The position numbers and the translations under genes were made by a program. A DNA stretch of 64,000 nucleotides, taken from the NCBI RefSeq assembly GCF_008641045.1, contig NW_022196041.1, forward strand, positions 62,001-126,000. Reading direction: 5' to 3'. This DNA comes from Pistacia vera. Its lineage: Eukaryota > Streptophyta > Magnoliopsida > Sapindales > Anacardiaceae. Positions 1 through 11,128 of this stretch are shown here, in pieces (positions within the stretch are counted from its first letter, which is position 1; every line of letters starts with the position of its first letter). Under the pieces are notes generated by a model. It saw nothing but the letters and a program-made list of their open reading frames with translations, was not told the DNA's origin and ran no database searches.

Positions 1-283
1 GGTTCAGCTTCATTCTGTAGAGTCGGAGTATGTCAAACATCTCTACGAGATGCGCAATATGTTCTGAGGTGACTTGGGATTTGACCAGCATGTCGTCCAC
101 ATAGACCTCCATTGTCCTCCCGATTTGGTCGGAGAACATTCGAATGACCAACCTCTGATAGGTCGCACCCGCGTTCTTGAGGCCGAAGGGCATGACTTTG
201 TAACAGTATAGCCCCCGATCCGTAATGAAGGTCGTATGCTCCTCATCTGGTCCATACATCGGGATTTGATTGTATCCTGAGTA
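1..283 (-). pseudogene. Reverse transcriptase fragment (copy A)
   Basis: The minus strand matches the RT region of copies B (about 7735-8015) and C (about 17195-17470), covering the GLKNAGATYQRL and YVDDML-type catalytic region. Homology stops abruptly at 283, where a GGAACC-rich repeat begins. The left end is cut by the window edge. It is a broken piece of pol with no coding future of its own. Confidence 0.85.
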
Positions 284-678
284 GGGGTGAGCACGGGTAG
301 CGGGTAGAACCAGAACCGAAACCGGGGGTAAGAACCGGAACCGGAACCTACCCAGAACCTGCACTGTGCGGGTAGGTTCCGGTTCCAATTTTTTGGAACC
401 GCTACTGTGCGGTTCCGGTTCCGGTTCTTACCCCCGGAGGAACCGGAACTGGAACCGGAATCGGAACCGGAACCTGTAAAAAGGGTACCCTGTTTGGAAC
501 CTGTAGGGGGTACCCTATTTGGAACCTGTTTAGAACCTGTTTGGAACCTGTTTGGAACCTGTTTTGGAACCTGTTTTGGAACCTATTTGGAACCTGTTTT
601 GGAACCTGTTTGGAACCTGGTTTGGAACCTATATTGGAACCTGCTTTTGGAACCTGTTTAGAACCTATTTTGGAACCA
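284..678. repeat. GGAACC-rich minisatellite, probably from a hAT-like MITE
   Basis: From about 478 the sequence is a run of imperfect units around TTGGAACCTGTT; 295-477 holds denser GGAACC/GGTTCC on both strands. The left border GGGGTGAGCACGGG resembles the termini of many small plant hAT-type elements (family knowledge, not proven here). The unit reads open in several frames as WNLFGT- and LEPV-type repeats, which is a consequence of the repeat and not evidence for a protein. It separates an RT fragment from an extra-ORF fragment that are not neighbours in the intact element. Confidence 0.7.
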
Positions 679-1182
679 AGCGTTCGATGCGCGAACAGGT
701 ATCTGAGCCAAAAGGATGCCGCTTAACGAACGGTGACTTCCAAAAGGCGGAGCTTGAGCGACGTGCGGAGGACGTGAAGGAGCTCCAAAGGACAACCCGC
801 CAGGCTCTCCAAAGTGGTCGGGAGAAGACCAGGAGATCCAAGCGACCTCCATATGGGCCTAGCGGCTTGAACAAGAAAAGGAGCCTCCGAACAGCAGAAA
901 CGAGCTCTGAGCTGAACTCCAGGAGAGTCGCGAAAGGATCGCCTCACTGACTGAAGAGATGCGAATCAGTCAAGGACTGGAGAGAAGGCCGTCACTAGGT
1001 GATCGGGTGCATTTATTCCCTCCGGTTGAGGAACCCAATATGGACATTTCCAACCTCTCGGAGGGGTGGCAAGCGACCTTGCGATCATGGCCGAGGAGGA
1101 CGATCAGGCAGCCGCGGCCGCCAACGACCACAACACCGCAGGGGGTTCTGGTTCGAAGGATCCCCCCGACCAGCCGTAATGT
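679..1182 (+). pseudogene. 3' end of the antisense extra ORF (copy A)
   Basis: This stretch aligns with exon 4 of the extra gene in copies B (4500-5012) and C (13985-14505). Shared landmarks are the ANRYLSQKDA-type start, the QKAELERRAEDVKELQRTT coiled coil and the ending around KDPPDQP. Single-base insertions and deletions break the frame several times. The 5' part is missing, replaced by the GGAACC repeat. Confidence 0.85.
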
Positions 1183-1430
1183 AATGAGTCGACCCCATCG
1201 TATTGGGTCTTAACTTTTGTTTGTATATAAATGAAGACACTTTCTTTACATTTAGTTTGCCCCTTTTTTTTTATACATAAGTTCATTTACAATTCATTTG
1301 CATAAGCATATTACATGCGAATTTTTACGCGCGAACAGAACACTACGAACTGTCTCTAGCGAACAGGATTAAGCTTTACATTAGAAATCAAATTAACATA
1401 AACTGATTGAGAGCTGAGTTTGGATTACTG
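1183..1430. other. Conserved spacer between extra ORF and integrase (copy A)
   Basis: This gene-free AT-rich stretch is repeated at 5013-5259 (copy B) and 14506-14748 (copy C). All contain the GCGAACAGAACAC-type motif and the TTAAGCTTTACATTAGAAAT stretch. It lies between the stop codons of two convergent genes, so it is the place where 3' ends of both transcripts would fall. No further function is visible. Confidence 0.6.
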
Positions 1431-2010
1431 ATAGTGGCCGGAGGTCTCGGCGTTCCAAGCTCGGGGTACTTGAACCGTTCAGCCTTTTGAGATGGTAAGT
1501 CCCTGGCCTGATCACCTTGTCGACCCGTATGGCCCTTCTCAGTTGGGTCCTAGTACCCCGGCACCGGTTCTCTGTCCCGAGGGAACTTCCTTTAGCACAA
1601 GGTCCCCGACCTGGAAGTCTCTTCGCTTGACCTTTGAATCAAAAAATTTCTTTGCTCGCTGCTGATAGGCTGCTATTCTTAGTGAAGCCTTGCTGCGATG
1701 CTTTTCAACGAGATCCAACTTGCCCTCATAATGCTTCGTTTTCACCTTGTCGTACAAGTTCCTCCGAAGAGAACCAGTTCCCACTTCTACAGGGATCATC
1801 GCTTCACAGCCATAGGCTAGCGAAAAAGGGGTCTGAGGTGGAGGTTCTTGGAGTTGTCCTGTACGCCCTAAGACTTCGGGGGTCGTCAGCCCAATTCCCC
1901 TTGGCTGCCCGCAGTTTGGCTTTTAGAGTGTGCTGATGGTCTTTTTGACTACTTCAACTTGGCCATTCGTTTGCGGTCTGGCGACTGAGGCAAATTTTTT
2001 ATGGATGCCC
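1431..2010 (-). pseudogene. Integrase C-terminal fragment (copy A)
   Basis: It is homologous to 5260-5860 of copy B: the tail of the catalytic core (PVEVGTGSLRR) followed by the C-terminal region with QVGDLVLKEV. Small indels break the frame. Homology ends inside the word ATGGATGCCCA at about 2010, where LTR sequence follows directly. That is a recombination or deletion junction, since in intact copies the LTR is not adjacent to integrase. Confidence 0.85.
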
Positions 2011-2159
2011 ATCGATTTCACGCGATTTGGAGCAGGCTAGCGGATACGTGGGAGCACCAAGGCGTTTGGCAGACCTGACGTGCGCTTACCGTTCTGACGG
2101 GAGCAGGCCACGTTTCGTCACGCAACTCCACGTTAGCCTTTGATTTCTTAGTCATAACA
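2011..2159 (-). repeat. Truncated 3' LTR of copy B
   Basis: The 149 bp match the last part (plus orientation) of the LTRs at 11129-11652 and 20596-21144 and end in the same CATAACA. The missing part is replaced by integrase sequence of copy A. On the minus strand it starts TGTTATGACT, the canonical TG start of an LTR. Confidence 0.85.
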
Positions 2160-2180
2160 GAAGCCCCCTAGTTTGTAAGG
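2160..2180 (-). other. Candidate polypurine tract of copy B
   Basis: Read on the minus strand, CTAGGGGGCTTC lies immediately before the LTR start TGTTATG, where the plus-strand priming tract is expected. It is a short and imperfect purine run, conserved at 11653-11672 in copy C. Confidence 0.4.
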
Positions 2181-2429
2181 TTTGAGGGTCGAACCTTGGA
2201 AACTAAGTCATGCCGTGGTTGGAGGTTTTGGTCGTTCCGACCTGAATAGAAGAAGCTCGGGACACGACCTTCGGCGAACACGACCTCGCACAATTCTCCC
2301 CCAAACGACCTGACAATCGTCACTTTAACGACCTGGATTGGTAGAGCGTTTTCTTACGTGCCTTGGTGAAATTCAATGAACCTGCGTCCACGCTGTCAGG
2401 CACTCTGCACGCGCTGCAATGTTTGACAG

Positions 2430-2614
2430 AAGCATTAAATGCGCTGTGTTGACTCGGCGTTGTTTCGATAGCTCTGACTGCACGACGCACTTGAAACGAC
2501 GACTCCTATCAAGGCATTTAATGCGACGTGGGGCGCATTAAATGTGGGGAGAGAGAGGAGGCTGTCGTTTCGGTTCCGAGAAGTGGTAACCATCAATTCG
2601 CAATCCATATAAAA
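2430..2614 (+). promoter_or_regulatory. Putative promoter of the antisense extra gene (copy B)
   Basis: A TATAAAA box lies at 2608-2614 on the plus strand, 319 bp upstream of the extra-gene ATG. Upstream are three copies of the 11-mer GCATTAAATGC in alternating orientation (2432-2442, 2514-2524, 2535-2545, the last with one mismatch). The same arrangement recurs in copy C. This would drive transcription against the retrotransposon's own direction. Promoter activity is inferred from position and conservation only. Confidence 0.5.
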
Positions 2615-2932
2615 CCTCGCATTTTTCAGATGAGGCCACCAAAACCTCTTTCGTTTCCAGTGACAAGCCTTAGCAAACCAGAAATTATTCTCTTCCGATC
2701 GGTGCTTCTCAGGCAACTGAAACGAGTTTCAGTCTCAGTTACGCATCCCAGGAGGTGAGATTCTCTTTTTTTTTTTTTTTTGGTTGGCGGGCAACGGCGT
2801 TGGATCTCCAGGTGTTCCACCAGAGATGCGCCATTGTTGCCGGACTCGAGCCGTGGGTGGTAGCTCGAGTTACTGTTAGGGTTTTAGGAATTTGTCCCCT
2901 GCCGCCGCACGGGACAAAACACGAGGGCTTAA

Positions 2933-5012
2933 ATGACCGTGTCTGTCGGTGTTGCAGACTCCGGAATGGATCCGTCTATGTCCAGACCAGAGGAAGCGGC
3001 CAACTCGTCCTCGCGGGACGTTCCCGAGGATGCATCCCTCGATGTCTTCTCGGTTCTCACCCAAGAAGAGCTTAATAGGATAAAAAAGCGGTTCAATGTC
3101 CGAATAGAGGTGTTTCTCGACCACACCCGGTCGTCACGGCATCCTACTGACGGCCTTGCTGCGATCTTCGAGGAGATCTTCAAGGGTGGAGGGATGATTC
3201 CCTTCCATCCTTTCATCAGGTCGGTCCTGGATCACTTCAGGATCGCACCGATGCAGCTTACACCAAACGCGTATGTCATCGCCGTTGCGATGTACATCGC
3301 GTGCTGCGAAAGCGGTTTGGGCGAGCCAACGGCGGTGGAGCTCGGCGTCGCCTATTACCTGAAAAAGAGTAGGGACAAGGATTCATATTACTTGTCCCGG
3401 CGACCTACCATCACCGAGGGGATACATAGCTATCCCAGCAATGCGGGGGCTTACGAGACGAAGTTTTTCTTTTTCTGCTATGACGGCTACTGCCGCTTCC
3501 AAACACCAAGTAAGTTCTTCCTCGCTAGGTATATAACCTGCTCGCATGCTTTATGATAACGACATGTATTCTTTTGCAGTTAACAAAACGACCAGCTAGG
3601 ACTTACTTAACGACCCGGACAGGCTCGTATCTTTTGGAGTGCTAGACGAGGAAAGTCGGGACGCAAGGAAGCTCGTGACAACCGCGAACTTGCAGAAGTA
3701 CGGTTTTATCAGCGACAAAGCGTCTTTAGAACCCTTGGAAGGTAAGTTACGTTGATTCCTGTCCTGGTCGCGGAGCAATTTTGCTTACTAACGAACTTAA
3801 ATGCAGAAACTATGCCCTCGAAGGAATCCGAGTAGCCCCACCGAGCACCGTTCGTCTTTCTTCGATCGAGGAGGGAGAGAGCGGCCGAAGCTGCTCGTCC
3901 CATTCGTGCACAACCAGTGCGAACTGCTGCACCTTCGCAGCCCCCTGTGCATGAAGCTACCAGGGCTGAATAGGTCGCTCCGGCACCACTGGCACGCCCA
4001 AGGCGTAAGGCCCCGGCCCAAAGGTCGAAGAAGAGGAAACAAGTCCAGGCCGAAGAGTCTGAGACCGAATCCGAGGAGGAGCCCTTGAGGTCGTGGAGGG
4101 ACTCAAGGAGGTCGGGCAATGAGCCTGCAGGTGAGGCGATCACCTCCGACAAGGCGAAGGACATCCCAGTGCTGGATTCGCTGGGGAGCCTGCCTGAGTA
4201 CCTGCAGCCGATAGTCTATTCTCTGATTGAGTGTGGACTATCGGAGTCTTACGATGAGTTCGCCGACACGGGCGACGACCTGATGACCACTTCGTTCCAG
4301 CATCTAAGCAAGGTAAACGAGCTGTTCTTAAAATTTTGTTCTGGTTCATTTCTAACCATTTCGTGCTCGCAGGCTCTACTTGCGATGAGGATGTCTATGG
4401 AGAGGACTCGGCTGGGAGCCGCGAAGGGGTCTAGCAACCTACAGGAGGAGGTCGCGAAGCTTAAGAAAAGCCTAGAGTCCGTCGAAGCTGAAAGAACAGA
4501 AGTGTTTGATGCAGCGAACAGGTATCTGAGCCAAAAGGATGCTACTTTACGAACGGTGGACTTCCAAAAGGCGGAGCTTGAGCGACGTGCGGAGGACGTG
4601 AAGGAACTCCAAAGGACAACTGCCAGGCTCTCCAAAGTGGTCGGGGAGAAGGACCAGGAGATCCAAGCGACCTCCGTATGGGCCCAGCGAGTTGAACAGG
4701 AAAAGGAGGCCTCCGAACAGGAGAAGCGAGCTCTTGAGCCTGAACTCCAAGAGAGTCGTGAAAGGATCGCCTCGCTGACTAAAGAAATGCAGAATCAGTC
4801 ATAGGAGCTGGAGGAGAAGGCCGCCGACTGGGCGATCGGGTCCATTATTCCCTCCGACTAAGGAACCTAGATATGGACATTTCTGACCTCCCGGAGGGAT
4901 GGCAAGCGACTTTGCGGATCATGGCCGAGGAGGATGATCAGGCAGCCGCGGCCGCCCAACGACCCAACCAGGTAGGGGTTCTGGTTCGAAGGATCCCCCC
5001 GACCAGCCGTAA
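2933..5012 (+). pseudogene. Spliced antisense extra gene (Transposase_28-like), copy B
   Basis: The gene lies on the strand opposite gag-pol. The exon model is 2933-3509, 3580-3741, 3807-4312 and 4373-5012, with GT-AG borders and matching phases. In copy C the first three exons have identical lengths (577, 162, 506 bp). The N-terminal part (FNVR.EVFLDHTR, MIPFHPFIRSVLDHF, PNAYV) resembles plant proteins annotated as putative gypsy type transposon, Pfam Transposase_28. The middle carries PRRKAPAQRSKKRKQ, a likely nuclear signal, and an acidic ESETESEEE stretch. Exon 4 encodes a long coiled coil. It is broken by TAG codons at 3597, 3833, 3971 and 4802; copy C has CAG at the first three. Its function is unknown, and an accessory or regulatory role is only a guess. 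Confidence 0.75.
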
Positions 5013-5259
5013 TGTAATGAGTCGACCCCATCGTAATTGGGTCTAACTTTTGTTTGTACATAAATGAAGACACTTTCTTTACAATTGTAGTTCACTTTTT
5101 TCATACGTAAGTTCAATTTACAATTCAATTTGCATAAGCAATATTACATGCGAATTTTTACACGCGAACAGAACACATACGAACTATCTCCAGCGAACAG
5201 AATTAAGCTTTACATTAGAAATGAAATTAACATAAACTGATTGAGAGCTGAGTTCGGGA

Positions 5260-6513
5260 TTACTGATAGTACGGTCGGAGGTGTTCGGCGTTCCAAGCTC
5301 GGGGTACTTTGGAACCGTTCAGCCTTTTGAGATGGTAAGTCCCCGGCCTGATCACCTTGTCGACCCGGTACGGCCCTTCCCAGTTGGGTCCCAGTACCCC
5401 CGCACTCGGTTCTCTGGTCCCGAGGAGAACTTCCTTTAGCACAAGGTCCCCGACCTGGAAGTCTCTTCGCCTGACCTTTGAATCGAAAAACCTCTTTGCT
5501 CGCTGCTGATATGCTGCTATCCTTAGCGAAGCCTTGCTGCGATGCTCTTCAACGAGATCCAAACTTGCCCTTATAAGTGCTTCGTTTTCAACCTCGTCGT
5601 ACAAGTCCCTCCGAAGAGAACCAGTTCCTACTTCTACAGGGATCATCGCTTCGCAGCCATAGGCTAGCGAAAAAGGGGTCTCTGAGGTGGAGGTTCTTGG
5701 AGTCGTCCTGTACGCCCATAAGACTTCGGGGAGGTCGTCAGCCCAATTCCCCTTGGCTGCCCCGAGTTTGGCCTTTAGAGTATGCTTGATGGTCTTGTTG
5801 ACCGCTTCAACTTGGCCATTCGCTTGCGGTCTGGCGACTGAGGCAAATTTTTTATGGATGCCCAGCTCGTCGTAGAACTGCTTGAACTCCTCGTTATCGA
5901 ATTGCTTTCCATTATCCGAGATGAGGGTGTGAGGAATTCCATAGTGGCACACTATGTTCTTGAAAACGAAGTCTTTCAGCTTTCTTGTCGTGATCGCGGC
6001 TAGCAGCTCGGCTTCCACCCATTTCGTGAAATAATCTACCGCGACCACGGCATACTTGACCCCTCCCTTTTCGACTGGCATGGGGCCGATAAGATCGATC
6101 CCCCACATAGAAAACGGCCAGGGGCTAGACATACTTATCAGCTCGTGAGAGGGGGCTCGCGGGATGTTCGCGAACCGCTGGCATTTATCACATTTCTTGA
6201 CAAAGTTGTGCGTATCTTCTTGAATCCGGGGCCAATAATATCCCTGACGAACAACCTTGTTCGCAAGAGATCGAGCAGCTGTGTGGTTACCGCAGATCCC
6301 TTCATGGATCTCCCTCATGATGTAGTCCGCTTCTTCACTGGTTACACATCGGAGGAGAGGGGCACTGAATCCTCTCCTGTACAGCTGGTCCCCGATGAGT
6401 GTGAAACGAGCAGATCTTACTCGCAGGACCCTTGCCTCGACCTTGTCGCTTGGCAAGGTCCCATCCTTGAGGTACTGGATAATGGGAGTCATCCAGGAAT
6501 CCGGTTGAGCCAC
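5260..6513 (-). pseudogene. Integrase region of pol, copy B
   Basis: This open stretch of 417 codons is in the same frame as the upstream RT region and separated from it only by a TAG at 6523. It holds the HHCC zinc-binding region (HEGICGNH ... CDKCQRF), then the DDE catalytic core: WGIDLIGP with the first Asp, ISDNGKQF with the second, and NGQVEAVNKT with the Glu. The C-terminal region has FQVGDLVLKEV and WEGPYRV, and the frame ends HLRPYYQ. No chromodomain is visible, which fits Tat rather than chromovirus elements. This domain itself is uninterrupted, but it depends on a polyprotein that is broken. Confidence 0.9.
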
Positions 6514-8523
6514 ATTTATAGCCTATTCGGTCGAGCTGATAGTTGGAGCACCGACAAAACGAACAGGAATGTTGTCTGGAGCCTTTGAATCCAACGAGGA
6601 GGCTATCTTTGCCAAGGCGTCCGCTATAAAATTGCTCTCTCTGGGGATCTGAGCGATTTCAAAATGCTTAAACGATCCCAGTGCAGTCTTAGCCTCTTTC
6701 AAGTAGCAGACCATGTTCTCTTCCTTGGCTTGGTATTCCCCTAGAATTTGGTTGACGACCAGCATAGAGTCGCTGTAAATGCTGATCGTGGTTGCACCCA
6801 TTTCTTTGGCAAGTCGCAACCCGGCGAGCAGAGCTTCGTACTCGGCCTCATTGTTGGTCGCTTTAAACCCGAACCGGAGAATACCATGAATTCGAGCCCC
6901 CTCGCGGCTCACAAGGAGAAGACCCGCACCGGCTCTTTTCCTGTTTGATGACCCATCGACGTAGAGGTTCCAAGTCGACAGGTTCTGAATACTTTCTTGC
7001 ACGGCCTCGCTAGGCTGTTGCTCGCTCGGGAGATAGGAAAATTCCGAGATGAAGTCGGCAACAGCCTGCCCTTTAATAGTCGACCTGGGCTTGTACTTTA
7101 GGTCAAACTGGCTCAATTCCATGGCCCATTTGAGCAGTTTACCCGAGGCTTCTGGCTTCTGAAGTACCTGCCTGAGGGGGTAATTTGTCATTACATTGAT
7201 TGTATGGGCATGGAAGTAAGGTCGCAGCTTTCTGGACGCGACCAACAGAGCAAAAGCTAGTCGCTCCATTTCCAGATACCGCATCTCGGCATCCGACAGC
7301 CGCTTACTTGCATAATATACTGGCCACTGAGCCTTTTCCTCTTCCCGTATTAAAGATGCACTGACCGCGAACTGGGAGACGGACAGGTAGATGAGCAGGA
7401 TTTCCTGTGGAAGAGGCTTAGAGAGGAGAGGTGGCTTCCCAAGGTGTTCTTTTATACTCTGGAATGCCTGCTCGCATTCGGGAGTCCATTCGAATTTCTT
7501 ATTGGCCTTCAGAACATTGAAGAATGGTAAACAGCGGTCTGTTAGCCTTGATATGAAGCGACTAAGTGCCGCTACCCGCCCGTTCAGACTCATGACCTGC
7601 TTTTTGTTGGTCGGGCTCTCCATATCGAGCAGAGCTTGAATCTTCTCAGGGTTTATTTCTATGCCTCGCTGATTGACCATATATCCCAGGAACTTTCCCG
7701 ACGATACCCCGAATGAACATTTGAGAGGGTTTAGCTTCATTTTGTAGAGTCGGAGTATGTCGAACATCTCTGCGAGATGCGCAATATGTTCTGAGGCGAC
7801 CTAGGATTTGACCAGCATGTCGTCAACATAGACCTCCATTGTCCTCCCGATCTGGTCGGAGAACATTCGATTGACCAACCTCTGATAGGTCGCACCAGCA
7901 TTTTTGAGGCTGAAAGGCATGACCTTGTAACAGTATAACCCCCGGTCCGTAATGAAGGTCGTATGCTCCTCATCTGGTCCATACATCGGGATTTGATTGT
8001 ATCCCGAGTAAGCATCCATGAAGCTTAACAGCTCGTGCCCCGAGGTGGCATCAACGAGCTGGTCGATCCTCGGCAGGGGGAAGCTGTCTTTCGAGCAAGC
8101 TTTGTTGAGGTCGTTGAAGTCTACACACGTCCGCCACTTGCCATTTGCTTTCTTTATCAGGACCGGGTTGGCAACCCAGGTCGGGTAGAGAGCCTCGCGA
8201 ATGGATCCATTTCGGAGAAGGTTCTCCACTTCTGATTTTAGTGTGGCGTACCGCTCCGGATTCATCGCCTTTCTTTTCTGGCAAACTGGCTTGGCTTCAC
8301 TGTTGACATTCAATGAATGGCAAATAATGTCCGGGCTGATCCCGACCATATCTGCGTGCGACCAGGCAAACACGTCAATGTTCTCCTTTAAGAAGCTTAC
8401 CAGCTCAAAAGCGAGTTGTGGGTTGAGACAGCTTCCAATCCGTAACACTCGGCTCGGCTTTTTTGGATCAACCGGAACCTCGGACAGATCCTCAACCGGG
8501 CCGCTGGGGGGGATTTCTTGGAT
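6514..8523 (-). pseudogene. Reverse transcriptase and RNase H region of pol, copy B
   Basis: RT landmarks are KWRTCVDFNDLNKAC, PLPRIDQLVD, FMDAYSGYNQI and the catalytic YVDDML. They are followed by the RT-linked RNase H (YYASKRLSDAEMRY) and a second, archaeal-type RNase H (LYVDGSSN, NNEAEYEALLAGL, YSDSMLVVNQI, ADALAKIAS). Such a pair of RNase H domains is a known Tat-lineage feature. The frame is the same as gag and integrase. TAG stops lie at 7801-7803 and 6523-6525; copy C has CAG at both places. So the enzyme was once part of a single polyprotein and is now broken. Confidence 0.9.
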
Positions 8524-11043
8524 TCACGGATCTATGTTATCTTCCGCTGGACCAGGCTGTGGCTCGATCCGGCTGATCGCCATAGCCTGGCGGGGCACAC
8601 ATCGCGAAATGCCCTTTCCCTTGTCGGCCATTTGGACCGCTTTTACATAGCATTCGCGAGATGCGCTCTGCGATCCGCTTACTTCGCCTATCCCCGTTGG
8701 AGTGGGAAATTTCATCTTGAGACGATAAATGGAAGTGACTGCCCTGAAGGTTCTCAGCAGAGGTCGCCCCAAGATTCCATTAAAGGCCGACGGGCAGTCC
8801 ACAACCAAAAATTCAGTAACCCTAGTCACCTCGTCGTAGTCGCTGAGCTTGACTGGTAGCTGGATCATTCCTTTGGGGATCAGGTGATCCCCTGTAAAAC
8901 CGTATAGAGGCATCGAGGCTGGCTTCAGGTCGGCCTCGACTAGGTTCATTCTATCAAAAGCGGACTTGAACAGGATGTTCACAGCGCTTCCGTTGTCTAC
9001 AAGCATTCTGCAGACATTATGACACCCTATCAGGGGCGTGATCACCAGAGCATCCTCATGAGGATGGTGCAAGCGAGCTGCCTCCTTCTCGCAGAAGGTA
9101 ATCGGTTCCTCCTTTCTGGTTTTTTGAGGTCGCTGCGAAGTGTTCATTACCCTGATCGGGTCGTGATGCGCTTCGCGAGCATACCTTTCCTGCGCTCCTC
9201 GCGTGTTTCCTGCGAGGTGCGGACCTCCGAAAATTATGTTCACACTGCTGTACCCGTTGCGATCACGACGCTTTTTCTTTCGCTCCCCTTGGTTTTCTTT
9301 TGGGGAGTCATCAATGTACTCCTTGAAATGCCCCTTCTTGATGAGCTCTTCGATAGCCTGCTTTAGAGCTCGACATTCATCAGTGTGATGCCCGTTATCC
9401 CGATGGTAACGGCAGTATTTTTTGTTGTTTCTGGCCGTAGCAGGGGTTTTCATGGGTTCGGGCTCACCGAGCAAGCTGGCCTCCTCGGATTTGTCGAGGA
9501 TTGCAGATATGGACACATTCAGCGGAGTGTATTGAGTCATGTCGCGGTCGCGACGAGGAACAGGGGCATAGGACTTTTTCTGTTCATAGCGGGGTTTCTT
9601 CCCTTTTCGCTGATAGTCAATGTCTCCTTTGCGATCAGCTCTCCTATTATCTCCCCGACCATACATACTGCTGGAAGTGCCGTGATCGCGACGGCGGAGT
9701 GCCGCCAATGAATTCTCTAGTCGGAGATATTTTTCTACCAGGTTGTAGAATCTGGTGAGGGAAATATCGTCCTCAGCCCGCAGTTCTTTCCACAGGTCGG
9801 TTTGCGGGTGAACTCTAGCTATTATAAGTGTTCGGATGGACTCTTCTGGAGCGTGGGCCACCTTGTTGAGTTCCCTGTGGAAACGGTCAATGTAAGATTG
9901 CAGGGATTCGTCTCTTTCTTGCCTTATGTTGCTGAGGTAGCTCAAAGGCATCGAAAACTTCCGATTGGCTTGGAAATGCCGCAGGAACGTCGTGCTCATC
10001 TGAGGCCACGAACTGATCGATCTCGTCGGGAGCAACCTTAACCACCGCTTGGCGTGAGAAGTCAGCGTCACGACCAAACAACGGCATTTTGCAAGGTCCG
10101 AAACCTGGTGGAGCTCCATCAGGTCGTTGAACTCATATAAGTGATCCTGCGGATCATAGTTCCCATCAAACGACAGCATATATGGCATTCTGAACCCTGG
10201 TGGAAGTGGAGCAGCTAGCACTTCGGGAGAAAAAGAGGACGCAGAGGCGACCTGCGCCTGTTCGTTTTGCTGCTCCCTTAACCTGTCCAGAGCTCGCTAT
10301 AGCTCCTCAATTTGTGGTAACAGAGCCAATTAGGGATTGCTTTCACTCGTACGAGTCCGGCCTTCTCGATTACGGTTCAGAAAGGTCTGGAGGTCAGATT
10401 CCTCCTCGCCTCGACCGACATTTCCGGCCGCACTCGACACACGCTGACTCGAGGCGTGTGAAGGCGTTGGATTGCGCGGGGCATTTTCACGACCCTTGCG
10501 GTGGTACGAACTACCCCGCGAGGTGTGGGGGTCACCCGCATAATAACGATCGGGGTCGTTCTGCTGGTGGTGATAGGAATCATCGTGCCCAGCATTTTCA
10601 GTTGGGTTTGCCTGCGACGTGGCATGGGACAGCTCGGGATTTACTTTTTCGTCGAGTCTCAGCTTTGCCGATACCCTGCTCGAGACACCTTTTGCGTTCG
10701 CTAGTCCTTGGAAGCCCGTAGGCTTACTTTTTGCCACCTGCTTACCCTTGCGCCTACGCGCTGTAGTGCTCGCGGCGCGGGCTATTGCCCTTTGCCGCGC
10801 TTTTGCGTGACCTGCAGGCGTCTTTGGCGGTTGTATCGCCCCGACTGTCGTAGAAGACATGCCTCGGTCCAAACGGTCCTGCCTCTGGTTAACCGTCTGG
10901 AGAGTGTTATCGAACCTCTCTAGGTAGCCTCTGATGGCAGGGTCGAGTTGCGGAGCTGTCGAGATATTCCCCGCAGCGTTTTGCGAAACTGGAGCTTCTT
11001 CAGTACGCTGATTAGCTTGCTCTGGCTCAGATTGACGAGCCAT
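8524..11043 (-). pseudogene. Gag and protease region, copy B
   Basis: The ATG at 11043 opens a frame that continues in phase to the integrase end at 5260, 1928 codons in all. The N-terminal segment is low-complexity and basic (RRRKGKQVAKSK). The retrotransposon gag domain follows (GNYDPQDHLYEFND, HAKRWLR, SYLSNIRQERDESLQSY). Next is a knuckle CRYHRDNGHHTDEC and then an aspartic protease with LVDNGSAVNILF. Stops interrupt it at 10330 (TAA), 10297 (TAG) and 8524 (TGA). The TAG replaces a CAG still present in copy C. Confidence 0.9.
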
Positions 11044-11104
11044 TTGTTGCTGTAGGAACAGCAGGTCAAAGATTCTCCTGATGAAGGGTAGACACTAAAT
11101 CATA

Positions 11105-11122
11105 GCCCTCCTTCTAGCGCCA
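11105..11122 (-). other. Candidate primer binding site, copy B
   Basis: On the minus strand TGGCGCTAGAAGGAGGG lies six bases after the LTR end, the normal place for tRNA priming. It starts TGG as expected for pairing with a CCA tail. The same sequence is at 20572-20588 in copy C. I do not assign the tRNA. Confidence 0.6.
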
Positions 11123-11128
11123 AACTAT

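Noticed and set aside
478..678. CRISPR-like array
   Set aside because: Units are contiguous and imperfect with no unique spacers, and this is a plant nuclear sequence.
407..950. Overlapping plus-strand open frames encoding WNLFGT and LEPV repeats
   Set aside because: They are translations of the GGAACC minisatellite in several frames at once and run into a broken extra-ORF fragment.
8201..10923. Long plus-strand open frames across the gag-pol region
   Set aside because: Complement shadows of the minus-strand gag-protease frame; the same shadows recur in copy C only because the coding strand is conserved.
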